From assembly GCF_000215085.1 (NCBI RefSeq), contig NC_015589.1:1426001-1490000 (forward strand): a stretch of 64,000 nt of DNA, in the 5' to 3' direction. The stretch is from Desulforamulus ruminis DSM 2154 (GTDB lineage Bacteria; Bacillota; Desulfotomaculia; Desulfotomaculales; Desulfotomaculaceae). A program made the translations under genes and the position numbers. The notes under the pieces are model-generated. The model made no database searches. It had not been told where the DNA came from and saw only the letters and a program-made list of their open reading frames with translations. Numbering within the stretch: the first letter of the stretch is position 1; each line of letters starts with the position of its first letter. Of the stretch, positions 27,561-36,998 are shown in pieces.

Positions 27561-28175
27561 ATGGGAAATACCGATATTTTTGAAGCAATCGCAAATAAAT
27601 ATGATACTTATGAAAGAATTAAAATAGCAAAGATAACATCAAACGCCATTCGCGAATATATAGTAAACGGTAAAGATAAAAGTGCTATTGATTTTGGATG
27701 TGGAACTGGACTCATTGGGATGAATTTGCTTAATGATTTTTATTCTATGCTTTTTCTTGATACCTCGCAAAAAATGCTTGAACAGATAAAGCAAAAAATT
27801 ACTGACTCCAATATCCAGAATGCAGATACGTTATGCTTTGATTTTGAAACGGCATTCCGATCAGATATACATGCCGATTATGTTTTTATGGCTCAAGTTT
27901 TACTTCATATTAATAATGTGGAGTTGGTTTTATCAAGGTTATATAAAGTACTGAATCCAGAAGGACATTTACTGATTATAGATTTTAATAAAAATGAAGA
28001 AATTATTTCAGATAAGGTTCATAACGGATTTGATCAGGAAAAACTTATTGATCTTATGACTAAAATTGGATTCAAAGAAATTAAATCTAAAACCTTTTAT
28101 TCTGGTAATAAAATATTCATGAATCAAGATGCGTCCTTATTTATACTTGATTCTAAAAAACAAACTTCCCAATAA
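27561..28175 (+). CDS. Class I SAM-dependent methyltransferase
   Basis: Protein of 204 aa with motif I as DFGCGTGLIG, an acidic post-motif II (FLDTSQKML) and motif IV/V around LCFDFET and FMAQVLLHI. This fits a small-molecule methyltransferase; substrate unknown. GGAGG lies 8 nt before the ATG. A strong terminator follows at 28232, so it is a single-gene transcript. Confidence 0.85.
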   Translation: MGNTDIFEAIANKYDTYERIKIAKITSNAIREYIVNGKDKSAIDFGCGTGLIGMNLLNDFYSMLFLDTSQKMLEQIKQKITDSNIQNADTLCFDFETAFRSDIHADYVFMAQVLLHINNVELVLSRLYKVLNPEGHLLIIDFNKNEEIISDKVHNGFDQEKLIDLMTKIGFKEIKSKTFYSGNKIFMNQDASLFILDSKKQTSQ

Positions 28176-28231
28176 GGATTATAACATTGTCTAGAGGAGT
28201 ATGGCCTTTCAAGAGGATGGCAGATACTCCA

Positions 28232-28270
28232 TGCCGCCAAGGCTCAACCAGCTTAGGCGGCAATTTTTTT
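28232..28270 (+). terminator. Rho-independent terminator
   Basis: TGCCGCC (28232-28238) pairs with GGCGGCA (28256-28262), with an inner GCT/AGC, followed by a run of seven T. It ends the methyltransferase transcript. Confidence 0.9.
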
Positions 28271-28306
28271 GACCGTTCAAGGCCGTTGAGTGTATAATTC
28301 TAATGA

Positions 28307-28726
28307 CATTGTGGTTCGAGGGATAAAGCAAGGCCTATTATTGATCTCTCTATTGGTGTTTTACCATTTATGGAGTTGTCCTTTTATAAAGATATATTTA
28401 ACATGAGAAATTATCGTTACACACCCACTGATATGACAGGTAGGTATTTGTTTTCAAAATATACTAAGGGTGTATGGACGCACAACCTGCATATTTTCCC
28501 GTATGATAATGGATTTTATATAAGAAATGAATTTTTGTTTAGGGATTATTTGCGAAAGCATCCGGAACTGGTTTTTAAATATGGAGAAATGAAAAAGAGA
28601 TCTGCAATAAAAAATGGCAGCACCATGGAGGAGTATACACGTTCAAAAACAGAATTTATTCAAAAGGTAATTGATGCGGCGAGAAAAGAAAAAGGCTTAC
28701 CCTTACAAAGCGTTTGGAACATTTAA
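28307..28726 (+). pseudogene. GrpB family protein, 5'-truncated
   Basis: The frame, open from 28307, carries the core and C-terminus of a GrpB (UPF0157) nucleotidyltransferase-like protein: RPIIDLSIGV, then WTHNLHIFPYD, FLFRDYLRKHPEL and the C-terminal YTRSKTEFIQKVIDAAR. About 50 N-terminal residues with the GS motif region are missing or scrambled; a stop at 28304 and the terminator lie just upstream. The first ATG (28370) would give 118 aa. It overlaps the spacing to the next methyltransferase. A complete GrpB gene is at 37833. Confidence 0.65.
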
Positions 28727-28760
28727 AGGGAATAAAGAAATTTCGGAGGATATAAACAAA

Positions 28761-29537
28761 ATGGATTTACTAGATTTAATGATTGATTTTCACAAAGATG
28801 CTCTGCGTCAGGGGCCGGGCAGTGACCAGGAGACCAAGAGGGCGCTTATGTTTATAGATAATCTGAGTGATAACTCAAAAATCATTGATATTGGCTGCGG
28901 AACTGGTGCCCAAACCATGACACTTGCTGAGAATACAAGCGGCAAAATTGTTGCAATAGACATGCTTCCGGTATTTTTAGAAAAATTAAATGAAAAGATT
29001 TTAGATAAAAAGTTGGAAAACAGGGTTACAACAGAATGTCGGTCAATGCTTGAATTGCCTTATCCAGATAATGCTTTCGACCTAATTTGGGCTGAGGGTT
29101 CCATATATAATATTGGCTTTATAAAAGGACTTCAAGATTGGAAAAGAATTTTAAAAGCAGGCGGATACATTGCTGTTTCGGAAATATCGTGGCTTACTGA
29201 TACCCGCCCTCAGGAAGTAGAGAAGTATTGGACTCAAAACTACGCTGAGATTGATACGATTTCTAATAAAATCGCAGTGATCGAGGCCAATGGATATACA
29301 CCGGTTGCTCATTTTGTGCTCCCCGAAAGCTGTTGGATAGAGAATTATTATCAGCCGATACTTGATAGATCGGAGGATTTTTTAAAAAAATATGATTATG
29401 CAGAAGATCTAAAACAGTTTATCGAAGCCGGAAGAATAGAAGCCGATATATATAAACGTTTTAAGGAATATTACAGCTATGTATTTTATATAGCAAAGAA
29501 AAAATATGATCATAATATAACCATATTAGTTGAATAG
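28761..29537 (+). CDS. Class I SAM-dependent methyltransferase
   Basis: Protein of 258 aa from the ATG at 28761, chosen for GGAGG 11 nt upstream; a longer in-frame start at 28671 lies inside the GrpB remnant. Motif I is IDIGCGTGAQT, followed by VAIDMLPVFL and LPYPDNAFDLIWAEG, as in the UbiE/COQ5-like group. The substrate is unknown. It may be co-transcribed with the GrpB remnant. Confidence 0.88.
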   Translation: MDLLDLMIDFHKDALRQGPGSDQETKRALMFIDNLSDNSKIIDIGCGTGAQTMTLAENTSGKIVAIDMLPVFLEKLNEKILDKKLENRVTTECRSMLELPYPDNAFDLIWAEGSIYNIGFIKGLQDWKRILKAGGYIAVSEISWLTDTRPQEVEKYWTQNYAEIDTISNKIAVIEANGYTPVAHFVLPESCWIENYYQPILDRSEDFLKKYDYAEDLKQFIEAGRIEADIYKRFKEYYSYVFYIAKKKYDHNITILVE

Positions 29538-29564
29538 TGGCAAAACGTAATGTCCTCTTGCCAC
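29537..29564. repeat. REP-like palindrome
   Basis: GTGGCAA (29537-29543) and TTGCCAC (29558-29564) form a hairpin whose loop resembles that of the palindrome at 48676-48704. It lies directly after the methyltransferase stop, so it may act as an RNA hairpin, or it may be a dispersed REP-type element. Confidence 0.5.
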
Positions 29565-29632
29565 TTGTAAGGTATTCTTGAAAAGATACATAGTTTATCA
29601 CAATAAACCTAATTAAGTTTGTAAGGACACAG

Positions 29633-30319
29633 ATGGGGTTTAATATGAATAAAATATTAGTTGTTGAAGATGAAGATATATTACGTGAAGTGATAATAGA
29701 TTATCTGATTGAAGATGGATATCAGGCATTAGAGGCCGCAGATGGAGAAACAGCTTTAGAACTGTTTCAATCAAATTCTGTTGATTTAGTTATCTTAGAC
29801 ATTGTTCTGCCAAAGCTTGACGGCTGGTCGGTATGCCGCAGAATACGGAAAAACTCCAGTATCCCTATCATCATTTTAACTGCGCGTTCAGATGAGGATG
29901 ACTCTCTGCTGGGATATGAGCTGGGAGCGGATGATTATCTGATCAAGCCCTATAGTCCCCGGGTTCTAATGGCAAAAGTGAAACGGTTTCTTGAAAAGTA
30001 CTCGGGTACTGTGGATGGAATGCTGATATCAGCCGGCGGTATTGTCATAAATAGGGGATCAAGACTTGTTTCTGTAGATGGTAATACCATTAATCTAACT
30101 CATACTGAATTTGAAATTCTCGCTTACTTAATGCAAAATAAAGGAACTGTCATTACCAGAGAGCAATTAATCGCTAAAATATGGGGATATAATTTTTATG
30201 GTGATGAAAAGACCGTGAACAGCCATATCAGAAACCTGCGCGCCAAGCTGGGCAGTAAAGGCGCTTGCATTGTTACGGTTATCCGTTCGGGATATAAATT
30301 TGAAGAGGAACGGCTATGA
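29633..30319 (+). CDS. OmpR-family response regulator
   Basis: Protein of 228 aa. The receiver domain has DED near the N-terminus, the phosphoacceptor Asp in VILDIVLPKLDGW, T in ILTAR and K in YLIKPYSP. A C-terminal winged helix follows (LTHTEFEILAYLMQNKG ... VNSHIRNLRAKLG). AAGGAC precedes the ATG; an internal ATG at 29645 is an alternative. It overlaps the kinase gene by 4 nt. It probably controls the O-acetylation genes that follow. Confidence 0.95.
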   Translation: MGFNMNKILVVEDEDILREVIIDYLIEDGYQALEAADGETALELFQSNSVDLVILDIVLPKLDGWSVCRRIRKNSSIPIIILTARSDEDDSLLGYELGADDYLIKPYSPRVLMAKVKRFLEKYSGTVDGMLISAGGIVINRGSRLVSVDGNTINLTHTEFEILAYLMQNKGTVITREQLIAKIWGYNFYGDEKTVNSHIRNLRAKLGSKGACIVTVIRSGYKFEEERL

Positions 30320-32052
30320 AAAAAAGTATCGTTTTTAAATGGTTTGTGCTGACAGCTCTATTATTCTCAACGATGTTTTTATTCATTGGCATCACGCAAA
30401 ATTATTTTTTTGAGCAATATTATATTGATAAGAAATCGGATACTCTCAAAATAAATATGGACCAGTACTCGGATCTGGAAGCGAAAAAAGGTGCGGAAGC
30501 AGCATCGGTGGAGCTATATAAGAATAACCATGTCTGGATTACCAAATTGGATGAATATGGACGTGTCCGGGATGTAGAAAATTACTTTATCGAAGTGAAA
30601 TTGAATAATGAATCCCAGGATCATTGGCGAATACCTATGTATTCCTTTACAGGAGAATTTTCTTCTGATGTTCTCTCTTCCTTAAAGGTCGGCGATGAGG
30701 TGATTATTGATACCGTTAATATGGCAGATGAAAGGATACCTTATCACATACAAACTCATTCGACGGGAGTCATAAATTTAAACATTGCCAATAAGCTGCA
30801 TGGGCCTCAGGCCGATCAAGCTTATAGTCACATCAGCACTGGCCTATACAGGGGAACGATCACGAAAACTGTATTTCCGGAACGCAGGGAGGATATATCG
30901 TTTCCCTACCAGGAACGTTATTTTTTGGAACAGGTAAAAGAATTTCAAGCTGGTCTGCTGGCGGATAATGCAAAACCTCTTCAACGTACAGAAGAACTTA
31001 GGGCCACAGAAAATTTTGCGGAATATAAGATCATCGTTAAACCGGTTAGGGAAAATGGCGTAACAGGATATATTTTTGCTATGACCTCTCTGCAACCGGT
31101 GGATGAAGCAATCGCGGTGATCCGGGAATTCTATCCTTACTTTTTTGGCTTGGCTTTTCTGTGTGTTATCGTTTTGGCTTTTATTCTTTCCAAGTGGCTG
31201 GCCAAACCGCTGCTATCCATCAACCGGATCACAGGGAAAATAGCAAAAATGGATTTTACGGAAAAGCTGCCGGTGCGTTCCGGGGATGAAATTGGTCAGT
31301 TATCCCAAAATATCAATGGCCTGTCCAGACGGATGGAAGCGTATATTGGTCAGTTGAAGCAGGATCTGGATAAAGAGAAGCAACTGGAAAATACACGGAA
31401 GGAATTTATTGCCGGGGTGTCTCATGAACTGAAAACGCCGCTTGCTGTTATGAAAAGTTGTCTATCAATTTTAAAAGACGGAATTGCAGTTGAAAAAAGG
31501 GAACATTACTTTCAGGCGATGGAAGACGAAATACAGCGGACGGATTTGCTGATTGTGAATATGCTGGATCTGGCTAAGTTTGAATCGGGTACCTATAAGC
31601 CTGAAATGGCTCCTTTTGAAATCGATAAAGCGATTACCGAAGTATGCGGGTCGCTGGCCGAGCAAATACAGGAGAAAAATCTTTCTCTTACATTAAGCCT
31701 TTGTTCTCAAATGGTGGTGGGGCATAAAGGACTAATCAGTCGCGTTATTACTAATTTTCTCAGTAATGCCATCCGGCATACGGAGAACGGACATGCAATC
31801 CTCATTGCTGTAAGAGGCAATGGACAGACAGCAGAAATCAGCGTAGAAAATCAGGGGAACCCGATAGCAGAGGAAGATAAGAAAAAGATATGGAATCAAT
31901 TCTACCGTGTCGAGGCGCGGACATCCAAAGCAGGTACGGGTCTTGGACTCTCCATAGCCAAGGAAATACTGGAGCTTCATCATGCGGTTTATGGTGTGGA
32001 AAACACGAAAGATGGCGTCCGTTTTTTCTTTTCACTGCCGGTACAGCCATAA
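30316..32052 (+). CDS. Sensor histidine kinase
   Basis: Protein of 578 aa. One N-terminal membrane helix, an extracytoplasmic domain of about 240 residues, a second helix near 275-295, a HAMP linker, HisKA with the phosphorylated His in FIAGVSHELKTPL, and HATPase_c with N box (NFLSNAIRH) and G box (GTGLGLSIAKEI). The large external domain suggests sensing of an envelope signal. It is coupled to the response regulator by an ATGA overlap and followed by surface-acetylation genes. Confidence 0.95.
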   Translation: MKKSIVFKWFVLTALLFSTMFLFIGITQNYFFEQYYIDKKSDTLKINMDQYSDLEAKKGAEAASVELYKNNHVWITKLDEYGRVRDVENYFIEVKLNNESQDHWRIPMYSFTGEFSSDVLSSLKVGDEVIIDTVNMADERIPYHIQTHSTGVINLNIANKLHGPQADQAYSHISTGLYRGTITKTVFPERREDISFPYQERYFLEQVKEFQAGLLADNAKPLQRTEELRATENFAEYKIIVKPVRENGVTGYIFAMTSLQPVDEAIAVIREFYPYFFGLAFLCVIVLAFILSKWLAKPLLSINRITGKIAKMDFTEKLPVRSGDEIGQLSQNINGLSRRMEAYIGQLKQDLDKEKQLENTRKEFIAGVSHELKTPLAVMKSCLSILKDGIAVEKREHYFQAMEDEIQRTDLLIVNMLDLAKFESGTYKPEMAPFEIDKAITEVCGSLAEQIQEKNLSLTLSLCSQMVVGHKGLISRVITNFLSNAIRHTENGHAILIAVRGNGQTAEISVENQGNPIAEEDKKKIWNQFYRVEARTSKAGTGLGLSIAKEILELHHAVYGVENTKDGVRFFFSLPVQP

Positions 32053-32259
32053 AGCATGGTTCTATTCTCAGAGATGTGCCTGTTTAAGATACTCTTATCC
32101 AAATTTTTACCGGTGAAACAGCTATGAAGGATACTTCATGGCTTTTATTTTTGCAAAAGATTAAAACAAAAAGAATATCCGAACTTGATCTCATCTGCAC
32201 CTGGTCTGCATTTTGCTGCTGTAATATCTATGTATCCAATAAAGAAAAGAGGTATTGCT

Positions 32260-32865
32260 ATGAAAAAATTAATGATGTTTTTCTTGATGGGCATTCTTCT
32301 GACGGGTATGACTGCCTGCGGGAATAAAAAGGCTGAAAAAGATGTTGCGGCTCAGTTTACGAACAGTGTATTTATGGGAGATTCCATTACCGAAGGTTTT
32401 GCCATTAATGAAATCCTGCCGGAAGAATGTGTAATAGCAGGGGCGGGAGCCACAGCAGGTTTTACTTATGATGACATTGGCGCTTTGGTTGCAAAGAACC
32501 CGGATAACGTCTTTATCATGCTGGGATCAGTTGATATCCTCATGCCTGTGGATGATCCTAAAGAATTATTTAGAAATGATTTAACGAAACTGATTAACAA
32601 GATAAAGGAAGAACTGCCTGACTGTAAAATATATCTCCAATCCATAACACCTGTAACACAGGAGGCATTAAAACAAGAACCCCGTTATGAAAGAATAGAG
32701 GAATATAACGAGCTTTTAAAGGAGTTGAGGGACAAGTTATCCGTTAATTATGTAGACATAGGAGCATTGGCAGAGGAACCCCCCGATTTATTTGCCGAAG
32801 ATGGTGTTCATTTCAAGAAAGAATTTTATACTCTGTGGCTGAAGAAGCTCTCTGAATCATTATAG
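32260..32865 (+). CDS. SGNH/GDSL-type lipoprotein
   Basis: Protein of 201 aa from the ATG at 32260, selected because it gives a lipoprotein signal with lipobox LTGMTAC and is preceded by AAGAGG. SGNH motifs: GDSITEGF (Ser), GAGATAG (Gly), a GSVD block where Asn is usual, and DGVHF (Asp-His). Such proteins act with MBOAT enzymes in O-acetylation or deacetylation of surface polysaccharide. The gene is 11 nt upstream of the MBOAT gene. Confidence 0.85.
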   Translation: MKKLMMFFLMGILLTGMTACGNKKAEKDVAAQFTNSVFMGDSITEGFAINEILPEECVIAGAGATAGFTYDDIGALVAKNPDNVFIMLGSVDILMPVDDPKELFRNDLTKLINKIKEELPDCKIYLQSITPVTQEALKQEPRYERIEEYNELLKELRDKLSVNYVDIGALAEEPPDLFAEDGVHFKKEFYTLWLKKLSESL

Positions 32866-32876
32866 CGGAGGGACCT

Positions 32877-34283
32877 ATGGTTTTCAGCAGTCTGTTTTTT
32901 ACCTTTGTCTTTTTGCCGGTCACAGTCATTCTATATTATTCGTTAGGAAAGCACTTGAGGAATATTGTCCTGCTTACCGCAAGCCTGTTTTTCTATGCCT
33001 GGGGAGAACCTGTCTATGTATTATTGATGTGCGGTTCCATCATGATTAATTACTGTATAAACACTTTCTTAGGCAGAGATGATACCGGCGGACGAAAAAG
33101 GCAGCTTTATTTAATCATAAGCCTGGTATTCAATTTAGGCTGTCTCGCTTATTTTAAATACTTCGGCATGATCCTAAGTACAATCGCATCTATGGGCGGT
33201 TGGAATTTGAATGCGGGAACACCGGCGCTTCCCATAGGAATTTCATTTTACACCTTTCAGACCCTATCTTATGTGATTGATATATATAGGGGACAAATAA
33301 AGCCGCAGAAAAACCTGATTCTTTTTGCTCTTTATATTGCGATGTTCCCGCAGTTGGTGGCCGGGCCTATTGTGAAGTATGCAGACATTGAATCCCGGTT
33401 AGCGGACAGAAGCATAAATTTCGAAGAATTTTACTCCGGGATGCGGCGCTTCCTGTGCGGTCTGGCGAAAAAAGTGCTTCTCGCCAATCATATAGGCCTG
33501 CTATGGTCCGAAGTAAAAGCCATGCCCGGTACAGAAATTTCAGTGCTCATGGCGTGGGCCGGGATGCTTGCCTTTACCTTGCAGATTTATTTCGATTTTA
33601 GCGGGTATTCAGATATGGCCATCGGATTGGGAAAAATGTTTGGATTCCGTTTCAAGGAAAACTTCCGGTATCCTTATATTGCGCAAAGCATCTCGGAATT
33701 TTGGCGGAGGTGGCATATCTCCCTGGGATCATGGTTTAAGGAATATGTCTATATTCCTCTTGGCGGGAGCCGTGTCGGTAAGTGGAAACTGATACGGAAC
33801 CTGTTCAGCGTATGGTTTCTCACAGGGCTCTGGCATGGTGCAAGCTGGAATTTTGTTTTATGGGGGCTTTATTTTGGAACGTTAATAAGTATAGAAAAAT
33901 TGTTTTTGCAGAAAAGCATGACACGATGGCCAAAGGCTATCCGTCACATGTACTTATTACTGTTGGTTGTTATAGGCTGGGTGTTTTTTGAATTTACCAG
34001 CCTAACGGATGGGTTGAGTTTTCTACGGATCATGTTTGGAGTGGGAGGCAACGAACTTATTGATAACCAAGCCATTGTGAAGCTAAAGGCTTATACCGTC
34101 TTATATATTGTTTGTATCCTTGCCGCTTCACCTTGGCCGAAGAAATTAGCATTATTATTTAAAAGAATTCATGGCAATATTTATAAATTAGCAGTAAACG
34201 TGTACTATTGTGTACTCATGTTTTTTTCAACGGCATATATGGTTGGTTCAACCTACAACCCATTTATCTATTTTCGATTTTAA
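32877..34283 (+). CDS. MBOAT-family membrane O-acyltransferase (AlgI/DltB-like)
   Basis: Protein of 468 aa with about ten to twelve membrane helices. The MBOAT signature is present: DFSGYSDMAIG, FWRRWHISLGSWFKEYVYIPLGG and the conserved catalytic His in LTGLWHGASWNF. AlgI-like proteins carry acetyl groups across the membrane for transfer to exopolysaccharide. GGAGG is 5 nt before the ATG. It is the central gene of the operon between an SGNH lipoprotein and a DHHW-type remnant. Confidence 0.95.
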   Translation: MVFSSLFFTFVFLPVTVILYYSLGKHLRNIVLLTASLFFYAWGEPVYVLLMCGSIMINYCINTFLGRDDTGGRKRQLYLIISLVFNLGCLAYFKYFGMILSTIASMGGWNLNAGTPALPIGISFYTFQTLSYVIDIYRGQIKPQKNLILFALYIAMFPQLVAGPIVKYADIESRLADRSINFEEFYSGMRRFLCGLAKKVLLANHIGLLWSEVKAMPGTEISVLMAWAGMLAFTLQIYFDFSGYSDMAIGLGKMFGFRFKENFRYPYIAQSISEFWRRWHISLGSWFKEYVYIPLGGSRVGKWKLIRNLFSVWFLTGLWHGASWNFVLWGLYFGTLISIEKLFLQKSMTRWPKAIRHMYLLLLVVIGWVFFEFTSLTDGLSFLRIMFGVGGNELIDNQAIVKLKAYTVLYIVCILAASPWPKKLALLFKRIHGNIYKLAVNVYYCVLMFFSTAYMVGSTYNPFIYFRF

Positions 34284-34297
34284 CCTGGAGGATTGAT

Positions 34298-34579
34298 ATG
34301 CGGATAAATAACAATTTTGCTATTATACAAAATATCGTTTATATGTTTCCGCTTTTATTTATACTTGCTATGTTTATATTGCATCTGGCTCTACCGGATA
34401 AAACTTTTTCGAAAGAGGAGCGACGTTACTTAGCACAATGGCCTGTTTTTCATATTGAAAAAGTATTAAATGGCAGTTATGAGGCAAAAGTTGAATCCTA
34501 TTTTTCAGATCAGTTCCCTTTTCGAAACTTTTGGGTTCATATTCAGGAAGAGTCCAATCAAATTTTATTTAATAGGTAA
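34298..34579 (+). pseudogene. DHHW-type (AlgX/AlgJ-like) protein, truncated
   Basis: Only 93 residues remain: one N-terminal membrane helix, then the conserved start of DHHW-family proteins (FSKEERRYLAQWPVF, SYFSDQFPFRNFWV). Family members are about 350-400 aa and hold the catalytic DHHW/SGNH part downstream, which is missing here. The frame stops at 34579. GGAGG precedes the ATG, so a short membrane peptide may still be made. This was probably the third gene of the acetylation set. Confidence 0.7.
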
Positions 34580-35054
34580 TTTTATTACTTCACTGCGGAC
34601 AGCAACTTCTGCACGACGATTGACTTAATTTGAGCGACAAATGCTTGTCTCACGGAACCAATGAACAGTTTTAACCATGGGTATACGGATTTCGAAAAAT
34701 TAAGGGCATTGACCAATTTGATAGAAAGCATCGACTGCCCGGTATTGTGTTTTAAGTCATACAGACCCTTTAACGAAACCGAATCTGTTAGATTATTTAT
34801 TTTCCATCTTAAGTCAAATGAGAACCGTTCGATACGGGGTTCCGTCATTTTATCCTTTGCCGAAAGAGCATTTTCGGAGAGACAAAAATGCCGGGAACCC
34901 GGTTGATTTGCTCGTACAACAATATTCTCCAATACACCGAGAACTTTCCGGGTTGGCTCCTGATGGGGTGCCAGAAGAAAAGATACACACAACTCATGGA
35001 ATGAGTTCATCGTAAGGAACGTTTTAACAGTTGGCCGAATGTTTCATAAAACCA
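34580..35054. other. Unassigned stretch after the broken DHHW gene
   Basis: No recognisable gene. The longest frame is on the minus strand (34585-35010, 141 aa), but it has no ribosome-binding site and no family resemblance that I can name. Plus-strand frames are short. It probably contains decayed foreign or rearranged DNA that replaced the 3' part of the DHHW gene. Confidence 0.4.
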
Positions 35055-35085
35055 TTGACATTGACGCAGCGTAATAGTTTATTAT
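35055..35085 (+). promoter_or_regulatory. MerR-type promoter with 19-bp spacer
   Basis: TTGACA at 35055-35060 and TATTAT at 35080-35085 are separated by 19 bp, the stretched spacing that MerR-family activators correct by twisting DNA. The spacer holds a dyad TTGACGC-A-GCGTAA (35061-35074). It fits autoregulation by the MerR protein encoded 26 nt downstream. Confidence 0.75.
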
Positions 35086-35110
35086 TGCTTTTACAAAGGA
35101 GGGTGAATAA

Positions 35111-35866
35111 ATGGAGTACACCGTCAATAAGCTGGCGAAGCTGGCGGGCGTCAGCACGCGCACGCTGCGATATTACGATGAATTGGGATTGCTTTCGCCT
35201 GCCCGAATCAGTTCAAACGGATACCGGATTTATGGACAAAAAGAGATCGACCGGCTGCAGCAAATTCTTTTTTACCGTGAACTGGGCGTGCCGCTGGAAG
35301 AAATCCGCAATATTCTGGCGTCAAAGGATTTTAACGGGCTTTCGGCGTTGGAGAGCCATTTGTCAGCCCTGCTTGCCAGGCGAAAGCAACTGGATTTGCT
35401 GATCGCCAATGTGGAGAAAACCGTCAAGGCCATGAAAGGAGAAATTGTAATGAGCGATCAGGAGAAATTTGAAGGCTTTCTTCAGAAGCTGGTGGATGAT
35501 AACGAGCAGCAGTATGGAAAGGAAGTCCGGGCAAAATACGGGGACGAGAGCGTCAACCGCTCCAACGCCAAGGTTTTGAACATGAGCAAGGAGCAGTACG
35601 TCGAATTGGAAAAGCTGACGGCAGAACTGAATGAAACGCTGAAGGCGGCTTTTGAACAGGGGGACCCGACCGGCGAGCTTGCGCAAAAAACCTGCGAGCT
35701 GCATAAAAAATGGCTGTGCTTTTATTGGGACGATTATAGCAAAGAAGCCCATATCGGCGTGACGCAGATGTATGTGGATGACCCGCGCTTTACTGCGTAT
35801 TACGACAAAATCGCACCCGGCTGCGCGGCGTTTCTGCGAGATGCGGTAGCAATATACTGCAAATAA
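35111..35866 (+). CDS. MerR-family regulator with TipAS domain
   Basis: Protein of 251 aa. The N-terminal MerR helix-turn-helix (YTVNKLAKLAGVSTRTLRYYDELGLL) and dimer helix are followed by a C-terminal TipAS-type domain of about 120 residues, which in TipA-like proteins binds thiopeptide or other peptide antibiotics. An internal start equal to TipAS is possible at Met113 (positions 35450 and following, AAAGGAG upstream at 35437). AAAGGAGGGTG precedes the main ATG. Probably a drug-responsive activator of its own gene. Confidence 0.9.
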   Translation: MEYTVNKLAKLAGVSTRTLRYYDELGLLSPARISSNGYRIYGQKEIDRLQQILFYRELGVPLEEIRNILASKDFNGLSALESHLSALLARRKQLDLLIANVEKTVKAMKGEIVMSDQEKFEGFLQKLVDDNEQQYGKEVRAKYGDESVNRSNAKVLNMSKEQYVELEKLTAELNETLKAAFEQGDPTGELAQKTCELHKKWLCFYWDDYSKEAHIGVTQMYVDDPRFTAYYDKIAPGCAAFLRDAVAIYCK

Positions 35867-35892
35867 TTTCATATGACATCCGGATGCTGGAA

Positions 35893-35924
35893 AGCTCGCT
35901 TGTTTTTCAGCAAGTGGGCTTTTT
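35893..35924 (+). terminator. Rho-independent terminator of the merR gene
   Basis: AGCTCGCTTG (35893-35902) pairs fully with CAAGTGGGCT (35911-35920), allowing two G-U pairs, followed by TTTT. Confidence 0.75.
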
Positions 35925-36060
35925 CACGTCTTCAAGCCAAAGTATATACGAGAGCAAGACAAACAAGATCAGATGATGGATAAAGTAACCAAAAAAGAAT
36001 TGGAAAACCCTTTCAAGGATAGGCGCTGGCTTAGTAATAAGCCTTTATAGGGCCGGGCAA

Positions 36061-36092
36061 ACCACCCCTTTTAGGGGTGGTCATGACTTTTT
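36061..36092 (+). terminator. Perfect hairpin, possible terminator
   Basis: ACCACCCC (36061-36068) pairs with GGGGTGGT (36074-36081); a short T-run follows at 36088-36092. It lies just before the second IS3 copy. Confidence 0.5.
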
Positions 36093-36156
36093 AATAGTAT
36101 AAAATGTGGGAGTGGCTGTGACCTGCCCCCAGGTTTTGTACCACAGGGGATGTTAG

Positions 36157-36948
36157 TCACGAAATTTGTTCACAGGTTTTTTTAGCCAGATCTGTAGCAT
36201 ATTCTACTGGTGTTTTGTTGCTCAGTCCGCTATGTGGACGAACTGTATTGTATTCATGACGCCACTCTTCAATAATTCGACGAGCCTCACTTACGCCTCT
36301 GAACCAGTGTTCATTAAGGCATTCATCTCGGAGTTTTCCATTAAAGCTTTCTACATGGCTATTTTGCATTGGTTTACCGGGGTCTATAAACAGTTGGATA
36401 ACCCTATGTTCATAAGCCCATTGATTCAAGGTCAGTCCTGCAAATTCAGGTCCGTTATCAGAGAGGATTTCTTTGGGATAACCTCTGTAAATAGCAATTC
36501 TATCTAGTACTCTTGTCACACGCCGTCCTGTTATTGAAGTATCCACTTCGCTGGCCAGACACTCTCGAGTTGCTTCATCAATCACTACAAAAACTCTAAA
36601 TCGCTGCCCAGTTGCTGTTGAGTCACTAACAAAATCCATAGACCACCTTACATTCGGTTGAGGCGTAACTGTGGGGGGGCGGCCCCTTCCAGAGAGAACA
36701 CGTTTTCTTTTGCGGCGACGGACAGCGAGTCCAGCAAGCCGGTATAGCCTATATACTTTCTTGTGGTTAACTTTCTGTCCTTCACGCTGAAGTAAGGCAT
36801 GGATTCGTCTATATCCAAAGCGACGCCACTTAAAGGCAAGTTCAGATATTCTCGTTTTCAATGCCTCGTTCTCTTCTGAAGTAGAAGGAACATATCTATG
36901 ACTGGAGCGTCCGATACCAACAAGCCTGCACGCTCTGCGTTCACTCAT
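36157..36948 (-). CDS. IS3-family transposase OrfB (copy 2)
   Basis: Protein of 263 aa identical to the OrfB of copy 1, with intact DDE residues. It is expected to be made mainly as OrfAB through the -1 slip site at 37005-37011. Confidence 0.95.
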   Translation of the reverse strand: MSERRACRLVGIGRSSHRYVPSTSEENEALKTRISELAFKWRRFGYRRIHALLQREGQKVNHKKVYRLYRLAGLAVRRRKRKRVLSGRGRPPTVTPQPNVRWSMDFVSDSTATGQRFRVFVVIDEATRECLASEVDTSITGRRVTRVLDRIAIYRGYPKEILSDNGPEFAGLTLNQWAYEHRVIQLFIDPGKPMQNSHVESFNGKLRDECLNEHWFRGVSEARRIIEEWRHEYNTVRPHSGLSNKTPVEYATDLAKKTCEQIS

Positions 36949-36998
36949 ACCAAAAGTATCTTGGAGTTCTTTAACAAGCTTTCGCTTGCGAGCAGGCT

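Noticed and set aside
34585-35010. Minus-strand frame of 141 codons after the DHHW remnant as a real gene
   Set aside because: No start signal and no recognisable domain; kept only as an unassigned stretch.
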